Source of the DNA: Sipunculus nudus
Taxonomy: Eukaryota > Annelida > Sipuncula > Golfingiida > Sipunculidae
Direction of reading: 5' to 3'
Length of the DNA stretch: 64,000 bases
Assembly: GCA_026874595.1 (NCBI GenBank)
Contig: CM049310.1
Coordinates: 55,617,058-55,681,057, forward strand
Position numbers and translations under genes: made by a program. Shown one piece after another: positions 1-12,100 of this stretch (positions are counted from its first letter, which is position 1; the number at the start of each line of letters is the position of its first letter). The notes beneath the pieces were generated by a model. That model had not been told where the DNA came from. It saw only the letters and a list, made by a program, of their open reading frames with translations, and made no database searches.

Positions 1-991
1 ATTAGTTGTTCAGATACTTGAGCTTTTGTATTAAATTTTGCATTATTCTGGGGGGGGGGTTCTTCAGAACCCCATAGCTCGAAGAATATAGGTCACAGTG
101 ACCTAATTTCAGGTTTACAAGGAGAATTTCCATAGACCTCCCAGGATGTCAAGTAAGAAGATTCCAGGTCTAGCGGTTACGATTTGTGCCCTGTTAACAG
201 ACAGACGCCTGGATGGCCGGACGGACGACGGACAAAAGGTGATCCCTATAGCTCAGATGACTTTCAGTCCGCTAAGCTAAAAATTGAAAAAATACAGGTG
301 GCGCCACCAGAATGCAGAAACTGATGAAACATTTCATGATCAATATCCATGCAAAGAATCATGGTGATCAATATAATAATTGTTCAGATACTTGAGCTTT
401 TGTATCAAATTTTCCATTATTCTGGGGGGTACTTCGGAGCCCCATAGCTCAGAGGTTATGGGTAACAGAGACCTAATTTCAAGTTTTTAAGGAGACTTTT
501 CATGGGCCTCTCAGCATGTCAAGAGAGAAGATTCTAGGTCCAGTTGTTACGATTTGTGCCATGTTAACAGATGACCGCATCTTATGAGGTCTCAAAAATA
601 GAGAAAAAAATTCGTAAAAATAAAAAAATAAAAATACAGGTGGCGCCACCATACTGCAGAAACTGATGACACATTCCATGATCAATATCCATGCAAATAA
701 TCATGGTGATCACTGCAATAGTTGTTTAGATACATGAGCTTTTGTATCAAATTTTCCATTATTCTGGGGGGTACTTCGGAACCCCATAGCTTGAAGAATA
801 TAGGTCACAGTGACCTAATTTCAGGTTTACAAGGAGAATTTCCATAGACCTCCCAGGATGTCAAGTAAGAAGATTCCAGTTTTAGCGGTTACGATTTGTG
901 CCCTGTTAACGGACAGACGCCCGGACGGCCGGACGGACGACGGACAAAAGGTGATCCCAATAGCTCAGATGACTTACAGTCAGCTGAGCTA
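1..991 (-). repeat. F5 tandem repeat / Helentron-like element, cut by window edge
   Basis: About 350-bp units starting near TTGTTCAGATAC recur at about 6, 378 and 721. Two of them (ends near 279 and 991) finish in GGACGG-type simple sequence followed by a hairpin end, GCTCAGATGACTT..AAGCTGAGCT-like then AAAA. AGGTGGCGCCACC palindromes occur at about 297 and 641. On the minus strand the hairpin end would be the element's 5' end. The left boundary lies outside the window. Confidence 0.7.
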
Positions 992-999
992 AAAACGAT

Positions 1000-1290
1000 T
1001 GTAGCTGGCACCACTAGTCTTGTATACAACGAAGCTATCAGAGATAGACACATATGCCCAATTTTCAGACATATATCAAACCCCTCCTGAGAAATAAGCA
1101 GGGACACACACTGTGCAAAAATTATTGTAGGTGGCACCACCAGTCTTGTATATGACGAAGCTATTCGATATGTATAAATATGCCCAATTTCAGGCTGATA
1201 TATCAAATTCCTCTGTAGAAATTAGCAGGCACATACACTGTGCAAAAGTCAATGTACGTGGCACCACCTGACTTGTGAATGAGAATACCA
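1000..1290. repeat. Degenerate tandem repeat of about 130 bp
   Basis: Units beginning near 'ggcaccac(t/c)agtcttgtat' recur at about 1008, 1133 and 1259 (the last degenerate). They continue 'tatgcccaatttcaggc..atatcaaa..cctc..gaaat(t)agcag'. They resemble the half-units of the F1 core but are more diverged. Confidence 0.55.
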
Positions 1291-1429
1291 TCAAAGACGC
1301 ATAGACAGGTCAAAATATCAGTCCAATACATCAAACTTCCCCAGAGTTTGATGCACTGGGCTGACAAGGCTTAGATGAGTAAGGCAGTTGCCCCCCCCCC
1401 CCCAGTGACCTGTGACAAATTGCTGCCTT

Positions 1430-1690
1430 AAGCTACTGCACTGAGTGAACTCTTGACCTGCACCTGGCTGGACTGAGTGAACTTTTGACATGTACCTGGC
1501 TGCACTGAGTGAACACTTGACCTGTTAATCTGACACAGTTGGCAGTCTGCCAAAGCTAAAAATAGATTCAGGCTGAATTTTGGGTGCCAAATATGATGCA
1601 GTGAGCAGTCTGCCAAAGCTATAAATAGAATGCAGCTACTGCACTGAGTGAACTCTTGACCTATACCTGGCTGCACTTCTTCCAATCCAG
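1430..1690. repeat. Short tandem repeat, about 45-bp unit (ACTGAGTGAACTCTTGACC)
   Basis: Three adjacent near-copies of 'gcactgagtgaactcttgacctg.acctggct' start at about 1437, and another at about 1638. A related sentence 'gcagtctgccaaagctaaaaatag' occurs at about 1541 and 1604. No coding content was recognised. Confidence 0.55.
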
Positions 1691-2689
1691 GCACTGTGCC
1701 AAAACTATTTATAGAGCTGACATCATCTTGGCTAATGGCCAACATCAAGGCACTGGCAATCTGCCATTGGTAAACCAAGTGCTGCCATCTGAACACAAGT
1801 GGTCCCTACTTGAAATGACTTTGAAATTTATTTTCCCAATACAAAATGCTTTTCAACTGACTTTTTATAAAAAAAGAAATCAGGATATATGTAAAATTAT
1901 TACAGATGCATACTGAATGCAAAATTAAAATACAGATATATCTCATTGATGGCAAATTCTTGAATTAAGTTGAGTAGGGATACCAATAATTTATAATCCC
2001 CGTACAGTTGTCTTTATATAGCCACAGAGAGCTGAATATCCATGATTGTAACATTGCCTGGTATGATGAAGAACATAAATCATAAATCTAATTTTTTTAA
2101 AAGCTTTTAAAAAATCTTTCTTGTCAATATTAACCAAAGATAACCTGGAATCTAAATGTCTAGTGGCATGATGTAATAGATGCTGATAAACTGGTGCCAG
2201 GCTAGATGTAACAGCATCACACAGCTAAAATATATGGTAAAATGACTCAATTCAATCTCCATAATTCAGCCAAAAATCATTCATGTGGAACCATTAATGA
2301 CAATTATTATAAGAATTATTGTAGGAATTATTCTTGTAAAATATTTAATAAACTGGCTTCAGTGGCATCAGTCGAAAAACGTTCCGCAGGTTTATAACTC
2401 ATATAGGACGATACAGCAAACTGGCTAAGTTCAGCTTCCTGTAACTTAGCCAAAAAAGCACTGAACCAAAATCATTTGAACAAACTTGAATTATCAACAT
2501 CTGAGGATAATTCATGTGTGAGAATTAACAATTTGGCCCAGTTGTTTTTGAAATGAAGATCTCACTGAAAAAAGTCACTGGAAAGAGACCATTTGATTAA
2601 ACTTCAGAAAGCACAACCCTAGGATCATTTCTGTGCGATATTAAACATTTTGGCCATATGGTTTTAGGGAAGAAGTTTTTTTGTAGCCC

Positions 2690-3213
2690 TCAGTGTGATA
2701 CAGGCACTGATGACCCCCGTACAAAAAAGGCTGATGCAGGTGCCGCCAGCAATACCTCAATTTAAAATATGACCTATGTGACCAACATTGGCATAAAATT
2801 TGGTGAAGATAGCTACAGCCGTTTTTGAGATTTAAATTTTAATATGCTTTTTTGCACAGTTAACAGTGTTCAACCTCCTGTATCTCGGCCAAAAATCTCC
2901 CAACTGGAACCATTCGAACAAACTTAAGAAAGATTGTTCCAGGGATCATTTCTGTGAAATATTGGACAATTTGGCTGGACAGTTTCAGAGAAGAAGATTT
3001 TTAAAGCTTTTATAGCTTTTTCCCTATAAAATCTAAGAAAATGCAGTTAGAAAAAAAAATAAACAAAATCCGATATAGTTTTTTGGATGACTGATTGTTT
3101 GCAAAAAATTTGGTGATGCTAGCTCCTGCCGTTTTTGAGATAGCTATGGTTAACGTACAGACGACGCACGACGGACGACGCCGCACCATCGCATAAGCTC
3201 ACAGGTTCGCTAA
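2690..3213 (-). repeat. Diverged F4 5' half
   Basis: The stretch resembles the F4 copies at 9.4-9.96 kb and 48.2-48.75 kb: 'aatacctcaatttaaaatatgacctatgtgac', 'ctggaaccattcgaacaaactt', and the same terminal 'catcgcataagctcacaggttcgcta'. The opposite end was not found. Confidence 0.65.
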
Positions 3214-3694
3214 TAACTGAAGGTGTCTTTCTACTCATGGGGTCTGGAAATGGATACAGCTACTTATACCTTTGCCATATGGCTAAAGTCACAGTTTCAC
3301 TGGGGTTTAGCTGGGCCTTAACACAATTAAAACAAGGATAATAAGTCCAATTTTCAGTCATTTTTTAGTTACATCTTGTATTATATATATAGCAGATTAG
3401 GATGAGTACACTGAACCTCTCTCTCTCACCCTCCTGAATATCTGTTCAGACTTAACATATATGGTCATATAGTAATGATTTACTGAAAAAAATACTTATT
3501 ATAAATTGTTGAGAGCACATGGCTGTAATTACATCCTTGTGTAAATACCAGTGGAAACAAGCCTTATATTTAATTATATAATATTTTAGTTCCAAATATA
3601 TCCCCACCTTATCCGTGATATTACATGTACCAAAAAAAAACAATTCCCATGTTTTAGAGTATGCCTGTGTTGTTATGTATTATAATAAATCAAA

Positions 3695-4677
3695 CTAGAT
3701 ATTTCTTGGCACCGCAGGTGCCATAGTATCCCCAGACAATTAATCCCCCCCCCCCCCTTTAAGAATAGGCCCCCCCCCCCCCCCATCTTCAGCAACAATT
3801 AATATCAGACCACACTCATAGAAAAGGTCACTCTCATAGAAAAGGTCATGACCCCAATTTCAATATACATCATCCCCTAAACCATGTCTATGTATATGCA
3901 TAATATGATAGAAATCTGTCCATTAGTTTTTTTACTTTTAGTGCTCACAGTACTGTTAAGTGGTAATGATGGGGTATTAAACTGCACGAAAAACAAGTAA
4001 AAGAATAACAGGTGGCCCTACCAGTTTCCGGTACATGACAACACTATCCAAGATCTTTGGACAAGTTGATTTTTGGACCAATCAATGCATTCCTTATTGA
4101 GATATTAATGATTTTGTGTGGTTTTCACCATATATGGCAATATTCAAGGTCAAGGCCACTCTCATAGGAAAGGTCATGACCCCAATTTAAATAAACATCA
4201 TCCCATAACCCATATCTATGTATATGCATAATATAAAAGAAATCTGTCCATTAGTTTTTTACTTATAATGCTCACAGTACTGTCAAGTAGCAATTTTGGG
4301 GGTATTAAACAGCACGAAAACAAGCAAAGAATAATAGGTGGCGCCACCAGTTTCTGGAATATGACAACCCTATCCATGGTCTTCCATCAACTTGATTTTG
4401 GGATCAATCCATGCAAGATTTCTTGAGATATTTAAGAATTTGTGATTTTCCCCAAAATTGGAACTATTCAAGGTCAAGGACACTCTCCTAGTCAAAGTCA
4501 TGACCTCACTTTGAATAGGTGTCGTCCTCTCACCCATATCTATACATATACCAAGTTTGGTAAAGATCCAAGAAATATTTTTTGAGTTATCGCGCCAACA
4601 AGATACAGTTATCGCGGCGGTGGTGGCGGCGGGACCGGTATGAAAACATAGTATCCCCCGACTTTGTCTGGGGATAC
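3695..4677 (-). mobile_element. F7 Helentron-like non-autonomous element
   Basis: On the minus strand it starts at a hairpin, GTATCCCCAGAC..GTCGGGGGATAC. It ends with a 7-bp hairpin TGGCACC-TGC-GGTGCCA, then AGAAATAT and CTAG, next to a T run. The left hairpin arm is repeated just before the 3' hairpin (GTCTGGGGATACTATGG), an asymmetric inverted repeat as in Helentron/Helitron2 elements. The core has two diverged copies of a roughly 300-bp unit, one with AGGTGGCGCCACC near 4340. No coding capacity. Long C runs occur at about 3746-3783. Confidence 0.75.
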
Positions 4678-4680
4678 AAA

Positions 4681-5456
4681 TATACAAAACAAATTAAAAC
4701 ACACTAAAACAAAGTTATAACAGCACCATACCAATAGTGTTTCAACAATTTGGCCACACTTAACATGTAATAAATATAAATTGTATAATAAACAGAATTT
4801 CCTAAATTGTGCACAATTTGAAATCACATGATCTATGGTATTTTGATTTGACTTGTTGTATAGCAATGGTTTATTTCCCCTTACCATCAGTGAGTTAAAT
4901 TAGTTTACACCTACATGAACATAATTTTAATATTACATAATCTTACTTACAGTGGTAATTCTTTTTTTTATTATAGCTATCATAAAATGCATTATGACTT
5001 TTTGTAAGACTTTTACATAAGCTTGTTCATGACTTTCAAATAATTTATTCTGCCTGAAAAATTAATGTAGCATTCCATAGAAATGGGCGGAACACTGAAC
5101 AAATGAAGTCCAAATGAAGTTCTCAGAATTCAAACAACCTTTAGAATTTAAATAACAACTTTTCAATGTATGTTAGACTTACTTTTTGAATTACCTGGTA
5201 TGGTAAAAATTTCGATAAAATATACCTGATTTTGACCCCCCAAAAATGCCCCTTGACTTATACGTGGAAAATTATGGTACCTCAATTTACTGAAAATATC
5301 ATAGGTGGACATACTTACCCGAGTCGCATGCATTTATGAATGAAATATACTTAGCAGTGCAAAAAAGAATCTAGGCTCCACAGATATGTCATTGTATGGT
5401 ATAATACAGGCATTAAAGCTTTCTGTATTGTTTTGATTTCTTTCTAGTAAACATTT
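4681..5456. other. AT-rich stretch without recognised features
   Basis: No exon, RNA or repeat structure was recognised. A minus-strand AATAAA near 5043-5048 could serve FAM20B polyadenylation, but it is about 860 bp past the stop and the call is weak. Confidence 0.3.
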
Positions 5457-5872
5457 TCCTGGGAGCCACGTCTCTAACTCTGTTGAACAGAGACCTTGCT
5501 TGAGCCGGCCTCTTGGTCTGCTGTATTTAGAATTTTAGACAGGTGTGCCTGTGATTGGGCTGAAATCATAACGGCCAATCAAATCCTTCATTACAACAGT
5601 AAACCATACCCAAAAGTCAATACTGTTCACACACCTTACACACAGGAACACATGCACTGGAAACTCAATAGCCTTTAAATGATTGGTTTGATTCTCCAAA
5701 CCATCCCCCAACACCAGATGGTTGATCTATAAATAGTTTTCCCTGCAGCACAGATTCACCATATGCAAGCCATCTGATTAGTTAAATTGTCTTGTTAATA
5801 ATTCATGAAATAATAATTTATAATGCAAGATCTCACTTAAGCTAAACCAAGCTTAAGACCTGGCTCCCAGGA
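5457..5872. mobile_element. Small TIR element (MITE-like) next to the FAM20B stop
   Basis: The ends are inverted: TCCTGGGAGCCACGTCT on the left and the complement TCCTGGGAGCCAGGTCT on the right (one mismatch over 17 bp). The inside is about 380 bp and non-coding. No convincing target duplication was found, so the superfamily is open. Confidence 0.6.
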
Positions 5873-5901
5873 AGATGCTCATACAATTAATTCATCTAAT
5901 G

Positions 5902-6139
5902 CTACCTCTGAAATGGTTGGTTATCTGTCTGATCATGTACAAAAACAGACTCTGGTCCAAATTTCTCTACACACTTATCAACTGTCTCAAATATATGGCC
6001 TAATCTGCGATCTAATGCCTCATAGTAATACTCTGTTAGTATCGGTGATATGGGATCTTTTTTCAGTAACTGACGGAAGACTTGAGATAAAAGACCATCC
6101 CTGTATTGTTGTAGAGTGTTCCATGTCTGTGATCTCAGT
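5902..6139 (-). CDS. FAM20B: FAM20B terminal exon
   Basis: This 238-bp exon after acceptor CTGTATTCCAG encodes 78 residues and a TAG stop. It includes [27 protein letters not shown] and [20 protein letters not shown]. (D)PISP(I/V)L...LD.RL is the C-terminal helical segment of FAM20B-type kinases. The open frame continues upstream to 6261, but that part is intron. A 0.4-kb TIR element lies 30 bp past the stop, so it is inside or next to the 3' UTR. Confidence 0.92.
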
Positions 6140-9100
6140 CTGGAATACAGAAAATTATACATCATCATCGTTAATATATAAATTATCATCTCCTGTGTTT
6201 CTATAAATCTATTAATGGGAAAACTATTTTTGGTGTCAGTTGGCCATTTCACAACTTCCACTGGTCATAGAGGAGGTTAAAGGGGCCTATTCTGATATAT
6301 ATCTAATATATATTAAATAAAGCTACTCCCTTGAACCTTTTATCTTAAATCCAAGGGTTGCTGATTCCATGGAACACTTGCTGTTTGTTTTGTTTATAAG
6401 CATGTGTAATTAGCATTTGGGGGACTTTCAAAATAAACCAAACACATTAAAGAAAGGGCATGCTGATGGCAAGCCAGATGAACCAGAGTTTTGTAAAGGA
6501 CGTTTTGCCGCTAGTGACAATTCAACTTTTGCAGTCAACCACTTTAGGTTTTCCAGTTTGTCATTATTGGCACATATACAATGTTTACTTTAGCAGCTTG
6601 CCTTTTCTTATCAGGAATTATATATAGTTCATTAATATGAGTAAGCAAGAAATCACAAAAATCACATATAACAAGTAAATTAAGGAATTTATGTTCCCTG
6701 CTTCTGCCTTCAAGTCTGGGATGATCCTAAAGTCTGTGGTGACTAAGTTTTAATAGTTTTAACCATGCTCAAACGATGGCAGCAGTTGGCAGTGTACCAT
6801 AGTATCTGTATATATTGTGTCCTAGCAGCTGCTGACAGAAAATAAAACCCCAGCTACCTACCTACAGCACTGGTATATGGGAGCCAAGATACTCTCTTCA
6901 TCCATAAAGGGGTTACCGAAACTGGAAAAGAAATAAAGTTACAAATTATAATTCTATTGATAATCTGCAAAATGTGACAACTAAACCAAAACCTGATAAG
7001 TTCTAACAGTAACTAGTAAATTACTGATCACAAATTGAACAATTTATTTTATTGGTAGTTTTTTTAATAGACATATTGGGAATTAAATTATTTTTACCTG
7101 TATATATTTCATAACATAAAATATAATGTATATATTAACCAATATAATAAAACAGGAAATGTTTGTTTACCAGAATAAATAAAGTGACATGATTTTTACC
7201 TTTTTGCACTATCAAACATGATAAGCATGCTATCTTCATAATCTCTGAAGGTCTCATAATGATGCCTGTCAGCATTTCCAATGAGATAGTCAAAGACACT
7301 GGCATCGAGAATGTCAAGAAGTCGTGGGCCTGCATCATAGGGAGGGATGTGCTGAATATAGTCACAATAATCCACATCAGTTTCCCATCTGGAAAAAAAA
7401 TTAATTAAGTAACCATCAATCAGTTTATTAGCACATTTTAATATCTATAATGTAGTTTACAAAATAATAAAGAACAACTAAACACAGATCCACAAATCAT
7501 TCTGCTTATGAAATGCAGAACAAGGCCTACAGGCCTAATGCGAACCTGTGCAAAGTTAGGAGTATGAATTGAGGTTTATTTTTAAAATTTAATATTGATC
7601 CTCCTAAGTCCTGCATATCTACCTTAGTCATTATGATTTCAGCAAAATTGATGTGTCTGACCTGCAAGTTTCGGACTAGGACATTTTAAAACCAGAATAT
7701 GGGTAGTCGACAAGCCACTATGTGTATCCGCAGAAATCAGAGTGGGACGGGTGAGGTGAGGCATGGATTAAGTGGCAAGGGGAATAGAGTGTGGTGTGTT
7801 GCATATAAGCATGGATGTCTGCAGCTTAAACGTAAATGTAGGTGGTGCCACCTGTCATAAAATCGAGAAAATTGTCCAGGATGTATAAACCTGCAAAATT
7901 TCAGGTGGATAAGTCAAACCACTGCCGAGATATGAGTGATTTTATCCCAAGGCAGATCAACAGATGGATGCTGTGCATAAGTGGTTGCAGGTGGCACGAA
8001 GAGCTATGTGAGATCTATACACATGCAAAATTTTGGCCTAATCGGTCAAACGGTTCCCGAGATATGAGCTTGGATGTCTGCAGAGTAAATGTGAATGTAG
8101 GTGGCGACACCTGTCATAAAATCGAGAAAGCTGTCCAGGATGTAAAATACCTGCAAAATTTCAGGTGGATAAGTAAAACCACTGCTGAGATATGAGTGAT
8201 TTTAACCTAAGGCAGATGAACAGATGGATGCTGTGCATAAATGGTTGCAGGTGGCACCACCAGTTTTGCCTATGATGAAGAGCTATGTGAGATCTATACA
8301 CATGCAAAATTTTGGCCTAATCGATCAAACAGTTCCCGAGATATGAGCTTGGATGTCTGCAGAGTAAATGTGAATGTAGGTGGTGCCACCTGTCATAAAA
8401 TCGAGAAACCTGTCCAGGATGTATAAACCTGCAAAATTTCAGGTGGATAAGTCAAACCACTGCTGAGATATGAGTGATATTATCCAAAGGCAGATGAACA
8501 GATGGATGCTGTGCATAAGTGGTTGCAGGTGGCGCCACCAGTTTTGCCTATGATGAAGAGCTATGTGAGATCTATAAACAAGCAAAATTTTGGCCCAATC
8601 AGTCAAACGGTTCCCGAGATATGAACTTGAATGTCTGCAGAGTAAATAGAATGTAGGTGGCGACACCTGTCATAAAATCGAGAAAGCTGTCCAAGATGTA
8701 TAAACCTGCAAAATTTCAGGTTGATAAGTCAAACCACTGCTGAGATATGAGTAATATTATCCCAAGGCAGATGAACAGATGGACGGTATGCAAAAATGGT
8801 TGCAGGTGGCGCCACCATTTTTACTGTACGTTATAAAGCTATCAAAGGGCTTCATTTGTGCAAAATTTTTAGCCTGATCAGTCAAACGGTTCCCGAGATA
8901 TGTGGGTTTATGTGTGGAAACAGACGCACAAATGGACACTGGGCAGCAAGGAAAGGTCAGAGGTCAACCAAAAATGAAGGCGCAGCAGTTCACATGTGAC
9001 CTGATGATAAACCCGATTTGCTTAAAATGCAAACCAAGTTTTTTCAAACAGTTGAAAGATATAGTTCCAATAATCTGGGAATTCTGCATCTAAACATTGT

Positions 9101-12100
9101 ATCCAGACGTCTAGACGGTGTGTCTAGACATCTAGACACATTGTCTAGACACCCCCCCCCCCCTGAGCCAGGTCAGTTGCCATGGTGATGTCTGGACCCC
9201 ACCTGTTTGTACTGAGTGACTTGGCTGCATGAAGTCAAATCTGTTTTCAAATACAGAAAGCCCTTTTCAATTGGCTACAATGCTTTTTTAAAACTGTATT
9301 TACCCAATCTATTCTTATAAAACTGGCAGAACCCTACCATAGAATAATTCTTGTAAAGTTTAAACCAATCAGCTGAACAGTTTCATCATAAATCAGTGTA
9401 TAAGCTAGAAGAGTTTAAAATTACATTTTTGCTTGTAAAAAACACATCAATGTAGGTGGCGCCACAAATACCTCAAAATCAGATATGACATATGTGACAA
9501 ACATTGGTATAAAATTTGGTCATTATAGCTCTAGCCGTTTCTGAGATTTTAATTTTAGTGTGCTTTTTTGGACAGATGACTAAGTTCAACCTCCTGTAAC
9601 TCGGCCAAAAATCTCCGAACTGGAACCATTCGAACAAACTTGAGAGAGATTGTTCCAGAGATCATTTCTGTGAAATATTGGACAATTTGGCTGGACAGTT
9701 TCAGAGAAGAAGATTTTTAAAGGTTTTTAAGCTTTTTCTCTATAAAAATCTAAATTAATGCAGATACCCAATAATAAGCTCCAGGGCACCAAGTTTCATA
9801 TGTGACAAATTCTTACATGTAATTTGGAGCTGCTAGCTCCGACAGTTTCTGACTTGGACGCCATGGACGGTGGAAAGCCAGCCCTTGACGGCGGACGGCA
9901 GACAGCTGACGACGGACGGACGACGCTGCGCCATCGCATAAGCTCACAGGTTCGCTAAAAAACCAGATGTGTCGGAACGACACGAATGCCCCCGCATGGG
10001 GCAAATTAGAAACATTTGTTAAATTTTGTAAAATTTTTTAAGTTCAGGAGGTGTCATATGGTCAAAAGTAGGTCAACAAGGGCAAAATGCAAACACGATC
10101 TGTAACGGGTCATTGTCAAGCAACACACCTAAAATCAGGCCAGTATCTACAGGCATTGTGAAAAAAAGTCCATACATGTGCATTTTTCATAAAAATTTCT
10201 GTCTTTCATGAAATTTTCTATGTTCAGGATCTGTCATATGGTCAAAAATAGGTCAACCGGGACGAAACGCGAACTTGATCTGTAAGTGGTCATTATGCAC
10301 CCACAGACCAAACATTAGGCCAATATCTGTAAGCACTGCATTGCGATACTAGGCTATTAGCAAAAGCTGATAATCAGTTATAAATTTAAATTGGAGAGGT
10401 ATGTACCATGTTTCATAACAATCCATCATATGGTTCCTTAGATATAAGCTTTTGAGTGTTTTTGTATAATCAGCTCTAAAATGTAGAAAAATGGGTCAAG
10501 GTCACCCATCTTCGAACTTGACCGAGATTTTATTGATATACATATTCACTGATGAAATAAAATTGCAACGGTGAATACTTTTAGAGATATATATATCCCG
10601 CTCACAAGGTAAAAGTTAACAGACGCAGGATGGACAAACTCAGGATGGACAGACAGACGGCACGACATATGGACAGCTTGGGTGACGACAATAGCCCATC
10701 AGCCTATGAGCTGAGGGCTAAAACGGCTGTAAATGTACATTTGTCATGAAAATTTATATTTTTCATGAAATTTTTTATGTTCAGGAGCCGTAAAAAAAGT
10801 CAAAAGTACGTCAACTGGGAGGAAACGCAAACTCGATCTGTAACTGGTCTATATCTACGCACATACCAAAATCAGGCCAATATCTGCAGGCATTGCCAAA
10901 AAAAGTCCGTACATGTGTATTTGTCATGAAAATTTCTATTTTTCATGAAATTTTCTAAGTTAAGGAGCCGTAAAACGGTCAAAAGTAGGTCAACTGGGAT
11001 GAAACGCGAACTCGATCTGTAACTGGTCATTATCTGCCCACACACCTAAAATCAGGCCAATATCTGCCGACATTGTGAAAACTAGAATATCAGCAGAAGC
11101 TGACAAAAGCCCTCAGCCAAAAGAACAGGTTTAGAGGTGGTAACAGTATCAAGTACTAAATATCTGTTCTCACATGGATGTATTCCTGTACATGTCTCAG
11201 TTATAAATTTAAAATGGAGAGGTATGTACCATGATTCACAACAATCCATCAAATGCTTCCTGAAAAATAAGCTTCTAAGTTTTATTCTATTATCAGCTCT
11301 GTGACCTTGAAAAGTAGGTCAAGGTCACCCATCTTCGAACTTGACCGAGATTTTGTCGATATACATCTTCACCAAAGAAATAAAATTCCTATTGTGAATC
11401 CTTTTATAGATATTCCGCTCACAAGGCCAAAGTTGAAAAATCCAAGAAAAATTCATTAAAAATCAGATATTGTAGGTGGCGCATCCAAACTTGTGCAGCA
11501 GTTACAGACCATCACTCCCTATGATCATAGTAAGTATTGTGAAAATCCAGCCAATGGTTCCTGAGAAATAAGCTTCTAAATGTTTTTTCTATAATCAGCT
11601 CTAAAACGTAGAAAAATAGGTCAAGGTCACCCATCTTTGAACTTTACCGAGATTTTGTCAATATACATCTTTACCGAGGAAATAACATTTTGACGGTGAA
11701 TCCTTTTCAAGATATCCGGCTCACAAGGTAAAAGTTAACGGACGCCGGACGGACGGACAGACGGACGGACGGACAGCTTGGGTGACGACAATAGCCCATC
11801 AGCCTAAGGGCTGACGGCTAAAAAGTCTGTACATGTGTATTTGTCATGAAAATTTCTATTTTTCATGAAATTTTTAAAGTTAAGGAGCCTAAAACAGTCA
11901 AAATAGGTCAACCTGGACGAAACGCAAACTCGATCTGTAACTGGTCATTATCTGCCCATAGACAAAAATCAGGCCAATATCTGCAGGCACTGCGAAAAAA
12001 AGTCCGTACATATGTATTTGTCATTAAAATTTCTATTTTTCATGAAATTTTCTAAGTTTAGGAGCCTTAAAACGGTCAAAAGTAGGTCAACCTGGACGAA

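Noticed and set aside
8241-9093. Repeated short ORFs (for example frames with KFWPNRSN or [10 protein letters not shown])
   Set aside because: They are translations of the F1 satellite core; the same peptide words recur in every unit and copy, with breaks between.
9095-9160. 'gtctagac' repeats as a regulatory site or CRISPR-like array
   Set aside because: Only a few short palindromic words near a C run inside the F4 element; no regular spacers, and the setting is eukaryotic.
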